Source: Welwitschia mirabilis
Lineage: Eukaryota > Gnetophyta > Gnetopsida > Welwitschiales
Direction of reading: 5' to 3'
Assembly (NCBI GenBank): GCA_051453625.1
Contig: JBOZIK010000001.1
Coordinates: 253,122,086 to 253,186,085, forward strand
DNA: 64,000 nt
The notes beneath the pieces are model-generated. The model did not search any database. It saw nothing but the letters and a program-made list of their open reading frames with translations, and was not told the DNA's origin. Shown one piece after another: positions 44,150 through 54,929 of the stretch (the stretch's first letter is position 1; each line of letters begins with the position of its first letter). Position numbers and translations under genes: made by a program.

Positions 44150-47095
44150 TTTGCATTGATGAAAAATATGTTGAGCATCTTCTTGACATGATTAGCAGAT
44201 TAGATAATTGGTAGCAACTTGGATGTCATGCTTGATTAGTTAATCTCTTATAAGAATTCGATTATTGTCTTTCAACCAATAGAAAATCTTGATTTTGTCA
44301 GGTATTTGCCCCCTCCAAAAACTTTTGCAAGCCTCATTTTTCCCATATTTCTTAATGATTATCATTTTGGTTATGTCTTTATTATAGATGTTTAGCTTCA
44401 TGAGGTTTCTTATAGCATCGCAGAGGTGTTTTCTACGATAGGGCTCCCCTTATTCTATGCTCTAAGTAGGGTACTTGTGGTTGGTTAGATTGTTCTAAGA
44501 TTGACCACTCATGAGAAGTCTTTTAAGAACTTTATGTGCTCCGGTGAGAAGACAATCCTTTGGCCTGTGAATTCCTCAACCTCTTGCCTTATTGAGGTGA
44601 GCAGTGAGCTCTCATTTACAAAGAGGAATGTGTCACCTATCTTTATCTTCTAACCAAATGAAGCCCTTCAGAATTCTATTGATTTTTTTTATTATAATTT
44701 TTTTTTTTTGGTGAGGAGAGTACAATAACGGAGGCAGTGTACTTGAAAGAAGATATCAGGCAAGTATTTACTAGAATGATCTTAGCTTTAGAAGAAAGGA
44801 ATTTATCATGTCAGGCATTGCATTTTATTTTATCATGCGAAGCATTTCATTTTCTTTAGATTGATTCTAGGATGAAATTCTAGGTTGGAGTTCTGTGTTA
44901 ATTTCAGAGAGGGATTCCAAGGTAGATGTCGTAAAGTTCTTCCACTTTGGCATTCAAAATTCTGTTGATTTCACCTTTTCTGGTGATGCTTTTGCCCATA
45001 ATGTGAATTATGGATTTATTTCAGTTAGTACAAAGTCTTGTGGCATCTACAAAGATGCTCATGGAGTTCTTGATAAATCTGGGTTACTGGCAAGAGGCTT
45101 AAATTGTGATGGTTGTGTCATTAGCATAGTGGTTGTTAATAAATCTTTGGCTTTCTATTTTGATTTTGGTGACTTCATTGCTTCTAAAAAATCCTTGCAA
45201 AACTTTTATAACAAACCAAAAAAGGTATGGAGATAAAGGATCTCCTTGCCTTAATCCTTGATCTTCTAGAAAAAAATTAGATCTATGACCATTAACTTCT
45301 ACCCTAAACTCAGCATAATCTTGCATATTTAGCCATAAGTTAGTAATGTTTGGATTGAACATAGTTTTCTAAGAATACAGCCTAAGTCTTACCATCTAAT
45401 AGAGTCATAAGCCTTTTCTATGCATAGTTTAGTAATAAGTAAAAGAAACTTATGCTTTTTAAGAAAATGAATAATTTCATAAGTTAGAAGAATTTGATCC
45501 TAGATGTACTTCAATCAGATGAAGCAGCTTGATTCTTGAAGATCACCTTGGGAAATGCGCCAGTGACACAGCCCACCCTTATTTATGCAAAGATCCTGTA
45601 CAAAACTTTATAGATGCCTAGCAGTCTATAGTCTTCTAGTTTGATGGAAACCTATTTTTTGGTGATGAGGATGACCCTAGTTCTGTTCATTTCCTTGGGA
45701 TGTATTTATTATTAAAGATATCTTACATTACATCATGAAGGTTTTCTTCCATAATTAAGAATTAAGTCTTGAAAAGTTTAACTGGCTAACCATCTATTCC
45801 TAGAGCTTTATTATTCTTCATGAATCTTTAAGGCTATCTGAAATTCTTCTCTGACTAGAGTTTAGTTAGATAAGTATTATCCTCATTAGAAATTTTCTTA
45901 TCCTCTGGAATAAGTTTGGGGGCGATATCTTCCCACTCCCATATTTTTTTGAGATGGGTCTGCATTTTATTATCTATTTTCTCTTCATTTTCAATTACTT
46001 GCTCCTTGATGGTAAGCCTCCTTATTCTATTATCTATCCTGTGCTGATTAGTCTATTTGAAGGAAAATTTGGTATGCCTGTCCCCTTCCTTGAATCACTT
46101 TATTCTAGATCTTTTCCTCTAATAATTCTCCTCATCTACATTTATTTTTTAAAGTTCCACAAGACATCTATATTCTTTATTGTGAAAATAGTCCTAGTAT
46201 TCACCACTTTCCTACTTAACTTTAATTTTCTGTAACTCTTCTTCCAACTTATTTTTGATTTGAATCTTTTCTTATCCTTCCTCCTCTAATCCTTCATGTG
46301 TGACTTAAGAGTATTCAAGCCTTTGTACAAGAAAGTAAGAGAATGATTACCATTATATTGATTCCAGATCTTCTCAACCAATGTTCTGATCTCTTCCATA
46401 TAGTTCAATATTGCTCCATTTGCAATGAGGCTCTGGGGGGCATCATCACCTCTATTCTAAATCTAATTGGCTAGTGATCTGAGGTCATTTTGTTCAGATT
46501 CCCAAGCTTTAATTAGTAGCTTAGCTATGTCCTTCCTAGTAAGGATTTGATCCATCTCAGACATCACCTGGTTACCTTCCATCCTTCTATTAAACTAAGT
46601 GTATTTGCAACCTGAAAGTGGTATATCCAAGAGGACATTTTGCACCATAAAATCACTAGGATTGATTCCCCTTTATTGTTCTAGGTTTTCCACCTAGTTT
46701 TCTCTTAATGATAAAGGCATTAATTAAAATCCCTCACTATTAATCATTTGACCTTGTTTACTATTAAGCTCTAAAAGTCCTTTAGCATGAAGGCTTTGTT
46801 TAGATTATTTTGAGGGCTATAAACATGTGTAATGGTCCATCCTTCTTCCTTCAAATAGATTGTTAGACTATTTTTACTATTATTAACTAGGTTTACCTCC
46901 TTTTTCATGAGGGTCATAATTCCTCTTAAATTTTTATTGTTCTACAGATGTGAAAATGTTCCACTACTACTAGAAGTTGTCTAATTTCATGTTGTCTCGC
47001 ATTTTCATCTCTTGTAAATGAATTAAATTGATATTAAATTTACTGATCAGATCTCTTAGGATCTATTTCTTATAGGAAGATCCTCATACAATTCC
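44150..47095 (-). pseudogene. LINE B ORF2: endonuclease, reverse transcriptase, zf-RVT
   Basis: Endonuclease blocks are LTWNC (near 47.09 kb), INLIHLQEMK (near 47.02 kb, catalytic Glu kept) and LLDIPLSGCKYT with MSEMDQIL (near 46.6 kb). RT has an unusually clear stretch at 45,099-45,362 with NLWLNMQDYAEFRVEVNGHR and QGLRQGDPLSPYLF. The catalytic box reads HYANDT at 45,117-45,128, so the first Asp is Asn. The C-terminal finger at about 44,170-44,310 reads KIKIFYWLKDN and LIKHDIQVATNY with Cys residues. Many stops occur between the blocks. Confidence 0.85.
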
Positions 47096-47099
47096 AAGT

Positions 47100-48175
47100 G
47101 AGGCACTCCATCAAGTTTGTTTTTACCCCTTTGTGGGCATCCCTTGTCCCTTTTTCAATGTGTCTTCGATGGTTGCTTGGAAACTGTTGGCCATGTTTTC
47201 TGTAATTTCCCTCTCTTGGAGTATTTTATTTCTGGGTCTTCCCTTCATCTGAGTTTTCACGTCACTTGACTCATTGGTATTTACTTGTTTCTGATATTGA
47301 TGCTTGTCTTTAGGCTCTTCCTCCGCTAGGTGTTGAAAGGGATTATATTCCCTATCTTTTTTTTTCTTTTCCTTTAGGTAGATAATGGTGTTCTTAATTG
47401 TTTTCTCTTTCTTTTGTTTATGTGAGTAATCATTTTGATTATGTCCCATCTTTTCACAAAAGGAAAACATTTCCTTCTGTTTTCCATTAACATTAATTTG
47501 TCTTTTCCTACACTCATCCTTTTCTTATCCTACAATAGATACATCTCTTTTCTGTCTTTACACATCTTCCTAAGGTATGCCCAGACTTTTCACAAGTCTC
47601 ACACTTAACCATGAGGTTTTCATAGGTGACTTTTAGGTTGTGTGTGCCCTATTTGGATTTGAACTTCATGGATGAGATCTCCTTTATTTCTTGTATGGTA
47701 ATCTAGATGTGAAGTCTTGCAAGCACTAGTCTCAATTGTTTTATGGTTATCCTGTCCAGTTTTATTAGCTCTCCAAACTGAGAAGTAATTTTTCTCAGAA
47801 GTTCTTCATCCCAGAACTTCAGAGGGAACCTGTGTACGTGAATCCATATAGACAGCTTTTTGAATAGATTTGGATCCGATTACATCCCTGACATCTGTTT
47901 GGTTAGGGCTAATTCCCTCGTTCCAAACAACCATAGTTCTCTAGCTATTACTTCATGTCGATCCTACTTGTTATCAAGTTGAAATAGAACTAATCCTTCT
48001 GGCATGACTATTATCTCAACTTTACTAATCCATTCTCTAATGAGATCAAGTATGAGCATCGAGCCAGATGAAGCAAACTTATTGATCAAATTGTATTGCA
48101 GTTTCTATTCTATTTCAGAGCATATGGCTTCATCTATGTCTAAAAGTAGGGTTTTCCCTTCTTGAAGAAGTCAGT
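47100..48175 (-). pseudogene. LINE B ORF1 relic with CCHC knuckles
   Basis: An N-terminal region homologous to LINE A ORF1 (about 47.64-48.17 kb, DUF4283-like position) is followed by an intact knuckle CETCEKSGHTLGRC at 47,562-47,603. A second, degraded knuckle FSFCEKMGHNQNDY lies at the start of a 115-codon open frame (47,123-47,470). The tail carries NPFQHL, a Lys/Glu-rich part and SFQATIEDTLKK, matching the end of LINE A ORF1. A small frameshift lies close to the presumed start. Confidence 0.75.
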
Positions 48176-48399
48176 CTTCTCTGTTTCGAGGGTAAGAGAC
48201 CTACTTTAAGCCCTCTTGCGAATTAACTTTGATGAAAGAAATAGAACTGCAACTTACTTGTTACCTGATTGTATGGTGGTCGATAGCACCCCCTCATGTA
48301 CTGTGGTTCTCTGAAACTGAAATCGCACTTGCTGACATTATGCCTCCAAACCCCTAGCTTCCTCCTTCACTTTAGCTTTAACACCTAGAAACCAAAATT

Positions 48400-49490
48400 C
48401 TTTAGAATGCACACTATTTAAGCTTTTCTCTAAGCTACATAAGAGAATAATAAATCCTTCCGTAGAGTTTGGATTTTTGTTTACTGCATACTTCTTTATT
48501 TGACTTCCTTCAATTCTTAAGCTAGTTCAATCCTCAATGTTAAGGCTAGAAAAGATAAAATTCCTAATCAAATTATATTAAAAACATTATTCCATTGCCA
48601 CATCTATATCATTCAAAACCTTTGTAGCTAAGATCAAACTATATGAGAATGTAAAGAATGTTTTCTTTATCCCAAAAAAACACAAAGAAAGAAAGAAAGA
48701 AATTAATAAACCATAAGGAAACCAAGATAGAAAACCTTTTGTAATGGGTAAAACCTAAAAGGATTAATCTGTAATTGCATTCCACATAGAATTGCTTATT
48801 ACCATAACTAGTTTAAAGACCACAACATTCATACATTATTCTACATCTATCTCTTCATCTCTTAGATAGTTACTAATAGAAAACTTAGATGGGATTGAAC
48901 TTATTGCATGAATGATTCTTAATCTTATTTCAACATTGTCAAGTTAGGAATTACAGATGAAAGAAGATGTTGAATCCTCATGTAAAATGACAACCTTTTT
49001 ATATTAAAATAAAGTAAAATACATCAAATAGACTCATCAAGTTTTTATGGGATGTGACTCCTCCTAGTAATCTATTGTATAAATTTCACAAAAATGGAGC
49101 TTAAAACTTTTTGCAAGGCCCACTAAACCATTGCTCTATGAGTTAAACAAGTGATTTTGAGCTTGCATTTCACAACTTGAAATCTAATGTCTTGCAATGA
49201 AGGAACACCAAAAAAGGGAAAAAGACAAAAAAGAAAACTCAAAATGAGTTTGCCAATTATTATTAAAGTCACTAACACTTTTATACTAGAGGTAAGTTTA
49301 AAGCACTTAGATATTTAAATAAAGAATTCTTATTATGAAGTAGGGTAGCAGGCCCATGCCCTTGTGTTTTTGTAAATGTGATCACTTTTAGATCATTCTC
49401 TCTATTTGTTCTCTTTGTAATTTGTCATTTTTGAATTTTTAAGGCAAAGAGCCTAAGATCTTGCTCTCTTCAATTATTTCAAATAATTAA
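48400..49490. other. spacer, nothing recognised
   Basis: AT-rich, no motif. A short GAAA-type simple repeat occurs near 48,680. Confidence 0.5.
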
Positions 49491-49494
49491 AAAG

Positions 49495-50005
49495 CTTGAC
49501 AATAATATGGTAGTCAAACTAATGGAATCCTCATTCTCAATTCAAGAGGTTGTGGGTTTAAAACTTTGGATGCCCCACATAACAAACTGGAAGGCCTTAA
49601 GTGTAACTAAATCATTCATTTGAGTGATTGTAGAGACTCTACTTTTGGGAGACGTATAGTCAATGAAAATTTCAAGTTTAATGTCTCTAATTAATAAAAA
49701 AGTTTTTATTTTTTTGAAGAGGTTGTGGGTTTAAAACTTTGGATGCCCCACTTAACACACTAGAAGGCCTTAAGTGTAACTAAATCATTCATTTGAGTGA
49801 TTGTAGCGACTATACTTTTGGGAGACGTGTACTCAATTTCAAGTTCAATGTCTCTAATTACTTTAGATGCCCCACTTAACATATTAGAAGGCCTTAGGTG
49901 TAACTAAATCATTCATTTGAGTGATCGTAGAGGCTATACTTTTGGGAGAGGGATAGTAAATTAAAATTTCAAGTTAAATGGCTCTAAATAAAAAAGTTTT
50001 GAAAA
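49495..50005 (+). mobile_element. tRNA-derived SINE with its body in three tandem copies
   Basis: A head TGGTAGTCAAACTAATGG (about 49,509-49,526) resembles box A. GAGGTTGTGGGTTTAAAAC (about 49,546-49,564) resembles box B with a C to T change. The sequence from the box B region to GTCTCTAATTA..AAAAGTTTT is then repeated from about 49,720 and, without box B, from about 49,865. Copies share GGATGCCCCAC, GGCCTTA(A/G)GTGTAACTAA and CTTTTGGGAGA. The three copies look about 90% identical. Confidence 0.65.
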
Positions 50006-50159
50006 ACATGCTTTTACTCATGTATAAGGACCAACATTTATGATTAAAAGTATGGAAACTATTTAAGAGAAACGCGAAATTCTATGCAGAGTGTAATTTT
50101 TCTTTTTTTTTTTTTTCAAATTCGGTTTTGTTGAATATCTGCTTTAAGTGACGGCGATG

Positions 50160-52020
50160 CTGTTGGATTAATAGTATTATTTGCCAGGCATGGGTTTCAG
50201 GGAGACATTATCCTGGAGCCATATAGTAGTGATCAGGGGAGTATACCTGATGTGGATGTTGCCACAACATGGTCACTGTAAGTTTCAAAATGCCCTCGTG
50301 GGTTGTTGCTGCAAATAACACTCTGTTTTCAGGAATTCAAGGAATAAGCTTCTCGCAAAGTCGTTTTGATTCCAATGCAAGAGAATTGTCTCACGGGACA
50401 ATTTCAAAGGTTCAATTACAATTACAGAATTCCTCACACTTAATTGTTGTCTTTCACTTCTCTCTCTATGTTGGAATCTGTTAAGTTGCTAGATTGTTCC
50501 CGTATATATTCCTTTCATTATATCGGTGATCTTTCTTCTGTAGATTATTTTGCTTCTGTAGATGTCTGACTTTGCAATAGTCTTATTGCTTCTTTCATTT
50601 CAACGTTAACGTTCTCTTGTCTCAAAAGCATCTGCACCAGTGGAGCACCGACCCTGTCCCTTTTTTGTGGTAACATTCAAATGACAATTCCTCTTTCTAA
50701 ATAAGATCTCATGTTTGTGATAGCGTTAAGCAATTCAATAGTGTGCCTAAACAAAAATGTAGCTTATCACTCTACCGACTTCTTGGATGCAATTAAAGCT
50801 AGAATTTCGGATGTATCCTTGAAAATTGTATGTATCTGATGTCCTTGATTCATGTGTTTGGTACTCAGAGAAATGCGCGTAACAGTGAAGAGTCATTTAC
50901 TTGCTTGGCCACAACGACAAAAGCTGGAGGTGTTGTTCCTAAAAAAGGTATCGATATTAAAGAAGAGGACTTCTCCAAATTCAGAGACGAGAAAGAATGG
51001 TTAGCGAGCAAACCCACGGTAAAACTTATGATACCTCTCTTGAAGATAGGCTTCTTGAAGACATCCAGCAAAGTCGTAAGGGCCTTAAAACTTATCTGAA
51101 CCAAGAGGAAACTGCAAAAAGTAATAGGATTGACACTACTGTAAATGTCAAAATTGAAAACATCAGAAGCAAGCCCGGAAGCATGAAACAAGAAATAGGT
51201 ACGGCTTGATCAAATATTTTATTCATTCTATTGACTTTCATTATTTCTTTTTAAAAACTTTTCCCATTTATTTATTTATTTTTCCTACTTTAGGAGAAAT
51301 TAGCTTTATAAATGCTGATACCCTTCTTCCGCATTTTTCTATATAAATAATTTTGCTGCTTTTTGTTGGGAGCGAAGACATTTTATTACATATCAATAAA
51401 GCATGATCAAGATCATACGCCATTGCCTAGAAAGCAAAAAGAAAATGATGTGATATAGCTGTTTAAGATAGCAATTTGACAAAGTGAACTGTTATTATAA
51501 CATTTACAATTCGCCTGATTTTTTTCATTTACATATGCTGCAGGAAATTTGTTGTAGAGCTATTAGATGGCTTGCATGGCCAAAACAAGAGACTCCTTAA
51601 GTGTACATAAGAGAGCTTATTAAGATAGCAATTTCAGAAAATTAACGATTATCGTAATGTTTATAATCTGCCTCACTTTTGGTGTACCCATATGCTGCAG
51701 GAAATTAGTTGCAGAACTACCATTTGGTTGACATGGCCACTTAAGAGACTTCTCAAGTATTTGTCAGTTTTCCTGTACCACATGAAACCTATCATATCAG
51801 TGTACCAAGGCCTCCATGGGCATTTGCACATGTGAATGGTAAACCAGAAATCAACACCAAACACCTCAAAAGTGCCTTTCATTTTGAACAGCACACTAGA
51901 GTTCCAAACAGTGAATTCTTCACATTGTATGCCAAGGTTGATGAGTATTACCTATGCCATCAACACTTAGTATTCTCCTTCATTGTGGTATTCTTTGTCA
52001 AGCATTTGATTCACTCAAGT
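50160..52020 (+). pseudogene. exon-like segments of an unrecognised host gene
   Basis: G+C is clearly above the surroundings and several plus-strand segments read as protein. One reads GDIILEPYSSDQGSIPDVDV, ending at a GTAAGT donor-like site near 50,278. Another, at about 50,869-51,198, reads SFTCLATTTKAGGVVPKKG, EEDFSKFRDEKEWLASKP and, after a frame change near 51,005, DTSLEDRLLEDIQQSRKGLK, up to an AG|GTACGG donor-like site. A third, at about 51,750-51,960, reads SFPVPHETYHISVPRPPW, then KPEINTKHLKSAFHFEQ and PNSEFFTLYAK. The frame break and a duplicated acceptor region suggest a pseudogene or gene fragment. I do not recognise the family. Confidence 0.4.
51470..51765 (+). repeat. tandem duplication of about 150 bp carrying a splice-acceptor-like site
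   Basis: Two units (about 51,470-51,610 and 51,625-51,765) share AGCAATTT, a pyrimidine-rich stretch, CATATGCTGCAGGAAATT and the following exon-like text. Each therefore has a CAG acceptor-like site at the same place. Only the second runs on into the longer protein-like segment. The first ends in a stop. Confidence 0.6.
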
Positions 52021-52036
52021 ACAGAGCTTGACAACT

Positions 52037-52104
52037 TCTCTCTCTCTCTCTCCCCTTCCTTCGCCCCCCCCTTCTCTCTCTCTCTCTCTCTCTCTCTGTC
52101 TGTC
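52037..52104. repeat. (CT)n microsatellite
   Basis: Imperfect CT repeat interrupted by a C-rich part, within a pyrimidine-only run of more than 60 bases. Confidence 0.95.
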
Positions 52105-52473
52105 TTTTTCTTTTTCTCCCAAAAGAAGTTAGAAGTTAATTCATGAGAACCTGTGCCACACTCACAGTAACTTTAGTCTACTTGGTTGGATGAAAACCTA
52201 TTTGTGACCCTTGTCAACTGGGGAACTGACCTCCAAATGTCCAGGTCTCACCTATGATTTCTACCCGTGGTATAATTGTTAGACAAATATTCCATTAATA
52301 TCTAAAGTTGGGTTAAAATTTCATAAAAAAAGAGAAGGGAAGAAACTCGAATGAAGTTTGGAGGTAAATGAGAGTTGAAAAATAATGTCAGGACTCAGTA
52401 AACTGGGTGTGGCAAGTATATTAGTCTAATTGCTTAAGGGTAGTTGGTCTTATTGAGGAAGTGGGATCAATTG

Positions 52474-53954
52474 TAACAATCTAGCTATGGTTTTTGGAGA
52501 ATTTAATGTAATTTCCAATCTGAATCATGAGGAAACCTAAAAAATGACAAAACATGGAATAAGAAGCACTTCTTAAAATAAAGTTAATCATTGTTATTAA
52601 TTTATTAAATAAATCATTAACCAAAAACAACTATGCAATATATAGGGTAGTTCGTCTTGACAGTTGGCTAGGAGGATTTACGTTCTAAGCCATCTCCGTG
52701 AGATGAGGAGGTGGTTAGTCTGGTTTGTCAAGGGCTTGAAGTAGACTTGTTTTGCCTTATGCATCGGCCAAGACTTACCTTATGTGCTAAATGTTGCAAA
52801 TCACATTGCACACCTCTTTTACAAGAGTCATATTCCTTGAGACCGAAGTTTATTAGCATTTAGCCCTTGGGGCAGCTTTAACAAATGACTCAATATTTGA
52901 TAAAAGTAAATACAACCTTTGGCAATTTTGATAGCAATTTGGACAACTTCAACACTTTGTATTCTTTAATTAGATTTCTTCAACCCTAGATTACATGGCT
53001 AATTGACATCTTCTCAAACATAGGCACATGGAATGTGACAATCATTGAAGGTGTTTGGAGTAGATATGTAGTTTACTAATTTGAGTATTAGCACTATGGT
53101 GTTCAACTTCAGATGCGGTTGTGTATGCAATATAGGAGCATTCCATAAGGGTCTATAGCTGTTGTGAAAAGTGGGCAAAATGCACCAGGGCCTTTCACAA
53201 AAACATCATTTCAGTTAATTGTGAGCTTAATTTAGACTTGTCGTTTCAATCATAGTATGAGAAGATGGCGGCAAAAGATGACAAGTAGTCATAGTCTCCT
53301 TATAGCAACAATGTAGTACAAATCACTGTTGTGAGTGCCTTCACAGTTTTACTTGTAGGGTGCAAATGCCATATGAAATTTCTAAAAGAAATTACAACCC
53401 CAAAATCCCAGGAGGAACTATGAGGATAGGTGTGACTTAGAGTCATTGGGGCACAAGAGGCACACTTGTTTAGGGGGTTACTACAAGCTTTAGGGGATGA
53501 GTCAATGTTGTGGTTGCAATAAGAGTAAAGATGGTCAGATGGTCACTATGATTATTGAGTACAACTTACAACAATACTCATAACTGTGGAATTTCAAGAT
53601 ACAAAGCCAATCTGCATGAAAACGAAAGGGAAAAGTTAGGGATTTGTGAGGAGTATTAAAGGGTGAATGAATGTAAAGGATTAACATGTTTTTTTTATGA
53701 GCTTGATGACGTATCTTGTTTTAATGGAATTCCAACCTTTGGAGCCACATTTGCTATATAAAATCATATATTGTATCATATGAATTAGTTTTTGATCTCT
53801 TCTAAATTGATCTTTGATGATAAAAAGAGCTCCATTCTTCCATTTCATTCCTCTTTCCCCAGTTTCCATCGATTCTTATTTATTGCTTTCTTTCTCTTAA
53901 TCTCAGAGCAAGGTTCAATTTCTTGACTTCTTTTCTTGTTGGCACTTCACATCA
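52474..53954 (+). repeat. possible Ty3/gypsy 5' LTR relic
   Basis: Starts TGTAACAATCTAGC, like many gypsy LTRs, and ends in CATCA two bases before a primer-binding-site-like sequence. About 1.48 kb is a plausible long LTR. No second copy is visible in the window, so the assignment rests on the two ends only. Confidence 0.4.
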
Positions 53955-53956
53955 TC

Positions 53957-53969
53957 TTGGTATTAGAGC
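53957..53969 (+). other. degenerate primer binding site (tRNA-iMet type)
   Basis: TTGGTATTAGAGC differs from the usual TTGGTATCAGAGC by a single C to T change. It lies directly after the CA end of the putative LTR. Confidence 0.55.
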
Positions 53970-54000
53970 TGAAGTTCTAGTTCTCTTGGGTTTGAGAGAA

Positions 54001-54200
54001 TGGTACCCGAGAAAAAAGTCACACTCAGTTGTTTACGAGAGGATAAAGGCAATGGGGGCCTTCATGAAGGCAAGGGTAGAGAAGATGAAATTAGATATTC
54101 CCAATTTGAGGATAAGAGGAAAGAGAAGGAGAAGAATAAGATGGCTATGTATAATGCCTAAAATCCAGAAACATGACTTTGGAAGAAGTAATTTTTATTT
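54001..54200 (+). pseudogene. possible start of a retroelement gag or leader
   Basis: Thirty bases after the primer binding site an ATG opens a frame reading MVPEKKVTLSCLREDKG, then EGKGREDEIRYSQFEDKRKE, rich in Lys and Glu, ending after about 55 codons. Position and composition fit the beginning of a gypsy gag, but no gag domain can be named. The sequence then runs into a 505-N gap. Confidence 0.3.
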
Positions 54201-54338
54201 AGCAGTGACCCCCTCATTCTTCCTTTAGATTTTCATAGTTGAGTCTTTGTGTAAAGAGAGAATCTTAATTTTACACCTATCCATATCTGGTTTTCTGGGT
54301 TGTTTTAAAATCTATTCCTTATTATTAATATTATTATT

Positions 54339-54843
54339 NNNNNNNNNNNNNNNNNNNNNNNNNNNNNNNNNNNNNNNNNNNNNNNNNNNNNNNNNNNNNN
54401 NNNNNNNNNNNNNNNNNNNNNNNNNNNNNNNNNNNNNNNNNNNNNNNNNNNNNNNNNNNNNNNNNNNNNNNNNNNNNNNNNNNNNNNNNNNNNNNNNNNN
54501 NNNNNNNNNNNNNNNNNNNNNNNNNNNNNNNNNNNNNNNNNNNNNNNNNNNNNNNNNNNNNNNNNNNNNNNNNNNNNNNNNNNNNNNNNNNNNNNNNNNN
54601 NNNNNNNNNNNNNNNNNNNNNNNNNNNNNNNNNNNNNNNNNNNNNNNNNNNNNNNNNNNNNNNNNNNNNNNNNNNNNNNNNNNNNNNNNNNNNNNNNNNN
54701 NNNNNNNNNNNNNNNNNNNNNNNNNNNNNNNNNNNNNNNNNNNNNNNNNNNNNNNNNNNNNNNNNNNNNNNNNNNNNNNNNNNNNNNNNNNNNNNNNNNN
54801 NNNNNNNNNNNNNNNNNNNNNNNNNNNNNNNNNNNNNNNNNNN
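54339..54843. other. assembly gap of 505 N
   Basis: The only gap here that is not exactly 100 or 10 N. Both borders are TAT/TTA-rich. Any open frame across it is an artefact. Confidence 0.95.
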
Positions 54844-54849
54844 TATTAT

Positions 54850-54921
54850 TTTATAACTAATTGTCTTCTTTAATATATATGATTTTTACCTTATCATTAT
54901 TATTAAGTTTGGGTATTACAT
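54850..54921 (-). repeat. possible gypsy LTR start on the minus strand
   Basis: Read on the minus strand from 54,921 the sequence begins TGTAATACCCAAACTTAATA, a typical plant gypsy LTR start, preceded by a purine-rich AAGGGGTAAAA. The rest runs into the gap. Confidence 0.35.
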
Positions 54922-54929
54922 TTTACCCC

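Larger units (their letters stand above)
42474..48390 (-). mobile_element. near full-length L1-type LINE (LINE B)
   Basis: Same family and order as LINE A: 5' UTR (about 48.18-48.39 kb), ORF1, ORF2 and a third ORF with a J-domain-like end. The 3' terminus carries GGGCGCTTTTGCCCC and an AATAAAAGGAAAAAATAA A-rich tail (42,474-42,520, minus sense). The 5' UTRs of A and B align. This copy is more decayed than LINE A in ORF2. Both lie on the minus strand, about 27 kb apart. Confidence 0.85.

Noticed and set aside
44895-45236. 113-codon plus-strand open frame
   Set aside because: It lies opposite the well-supported LINE B reverse transcriptase frame and has no family signature.
45954-46235. 93-codon hydrophobic plus-strand frame
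   Set aside because: Antisense of LINE B ORF2. The hydrophobicity comes from Lys/Glu-rich codons on the other strand.
54247-54873. 208-codon plus-strand open frame
   Set aside because: Most of it is the 505-N gap.
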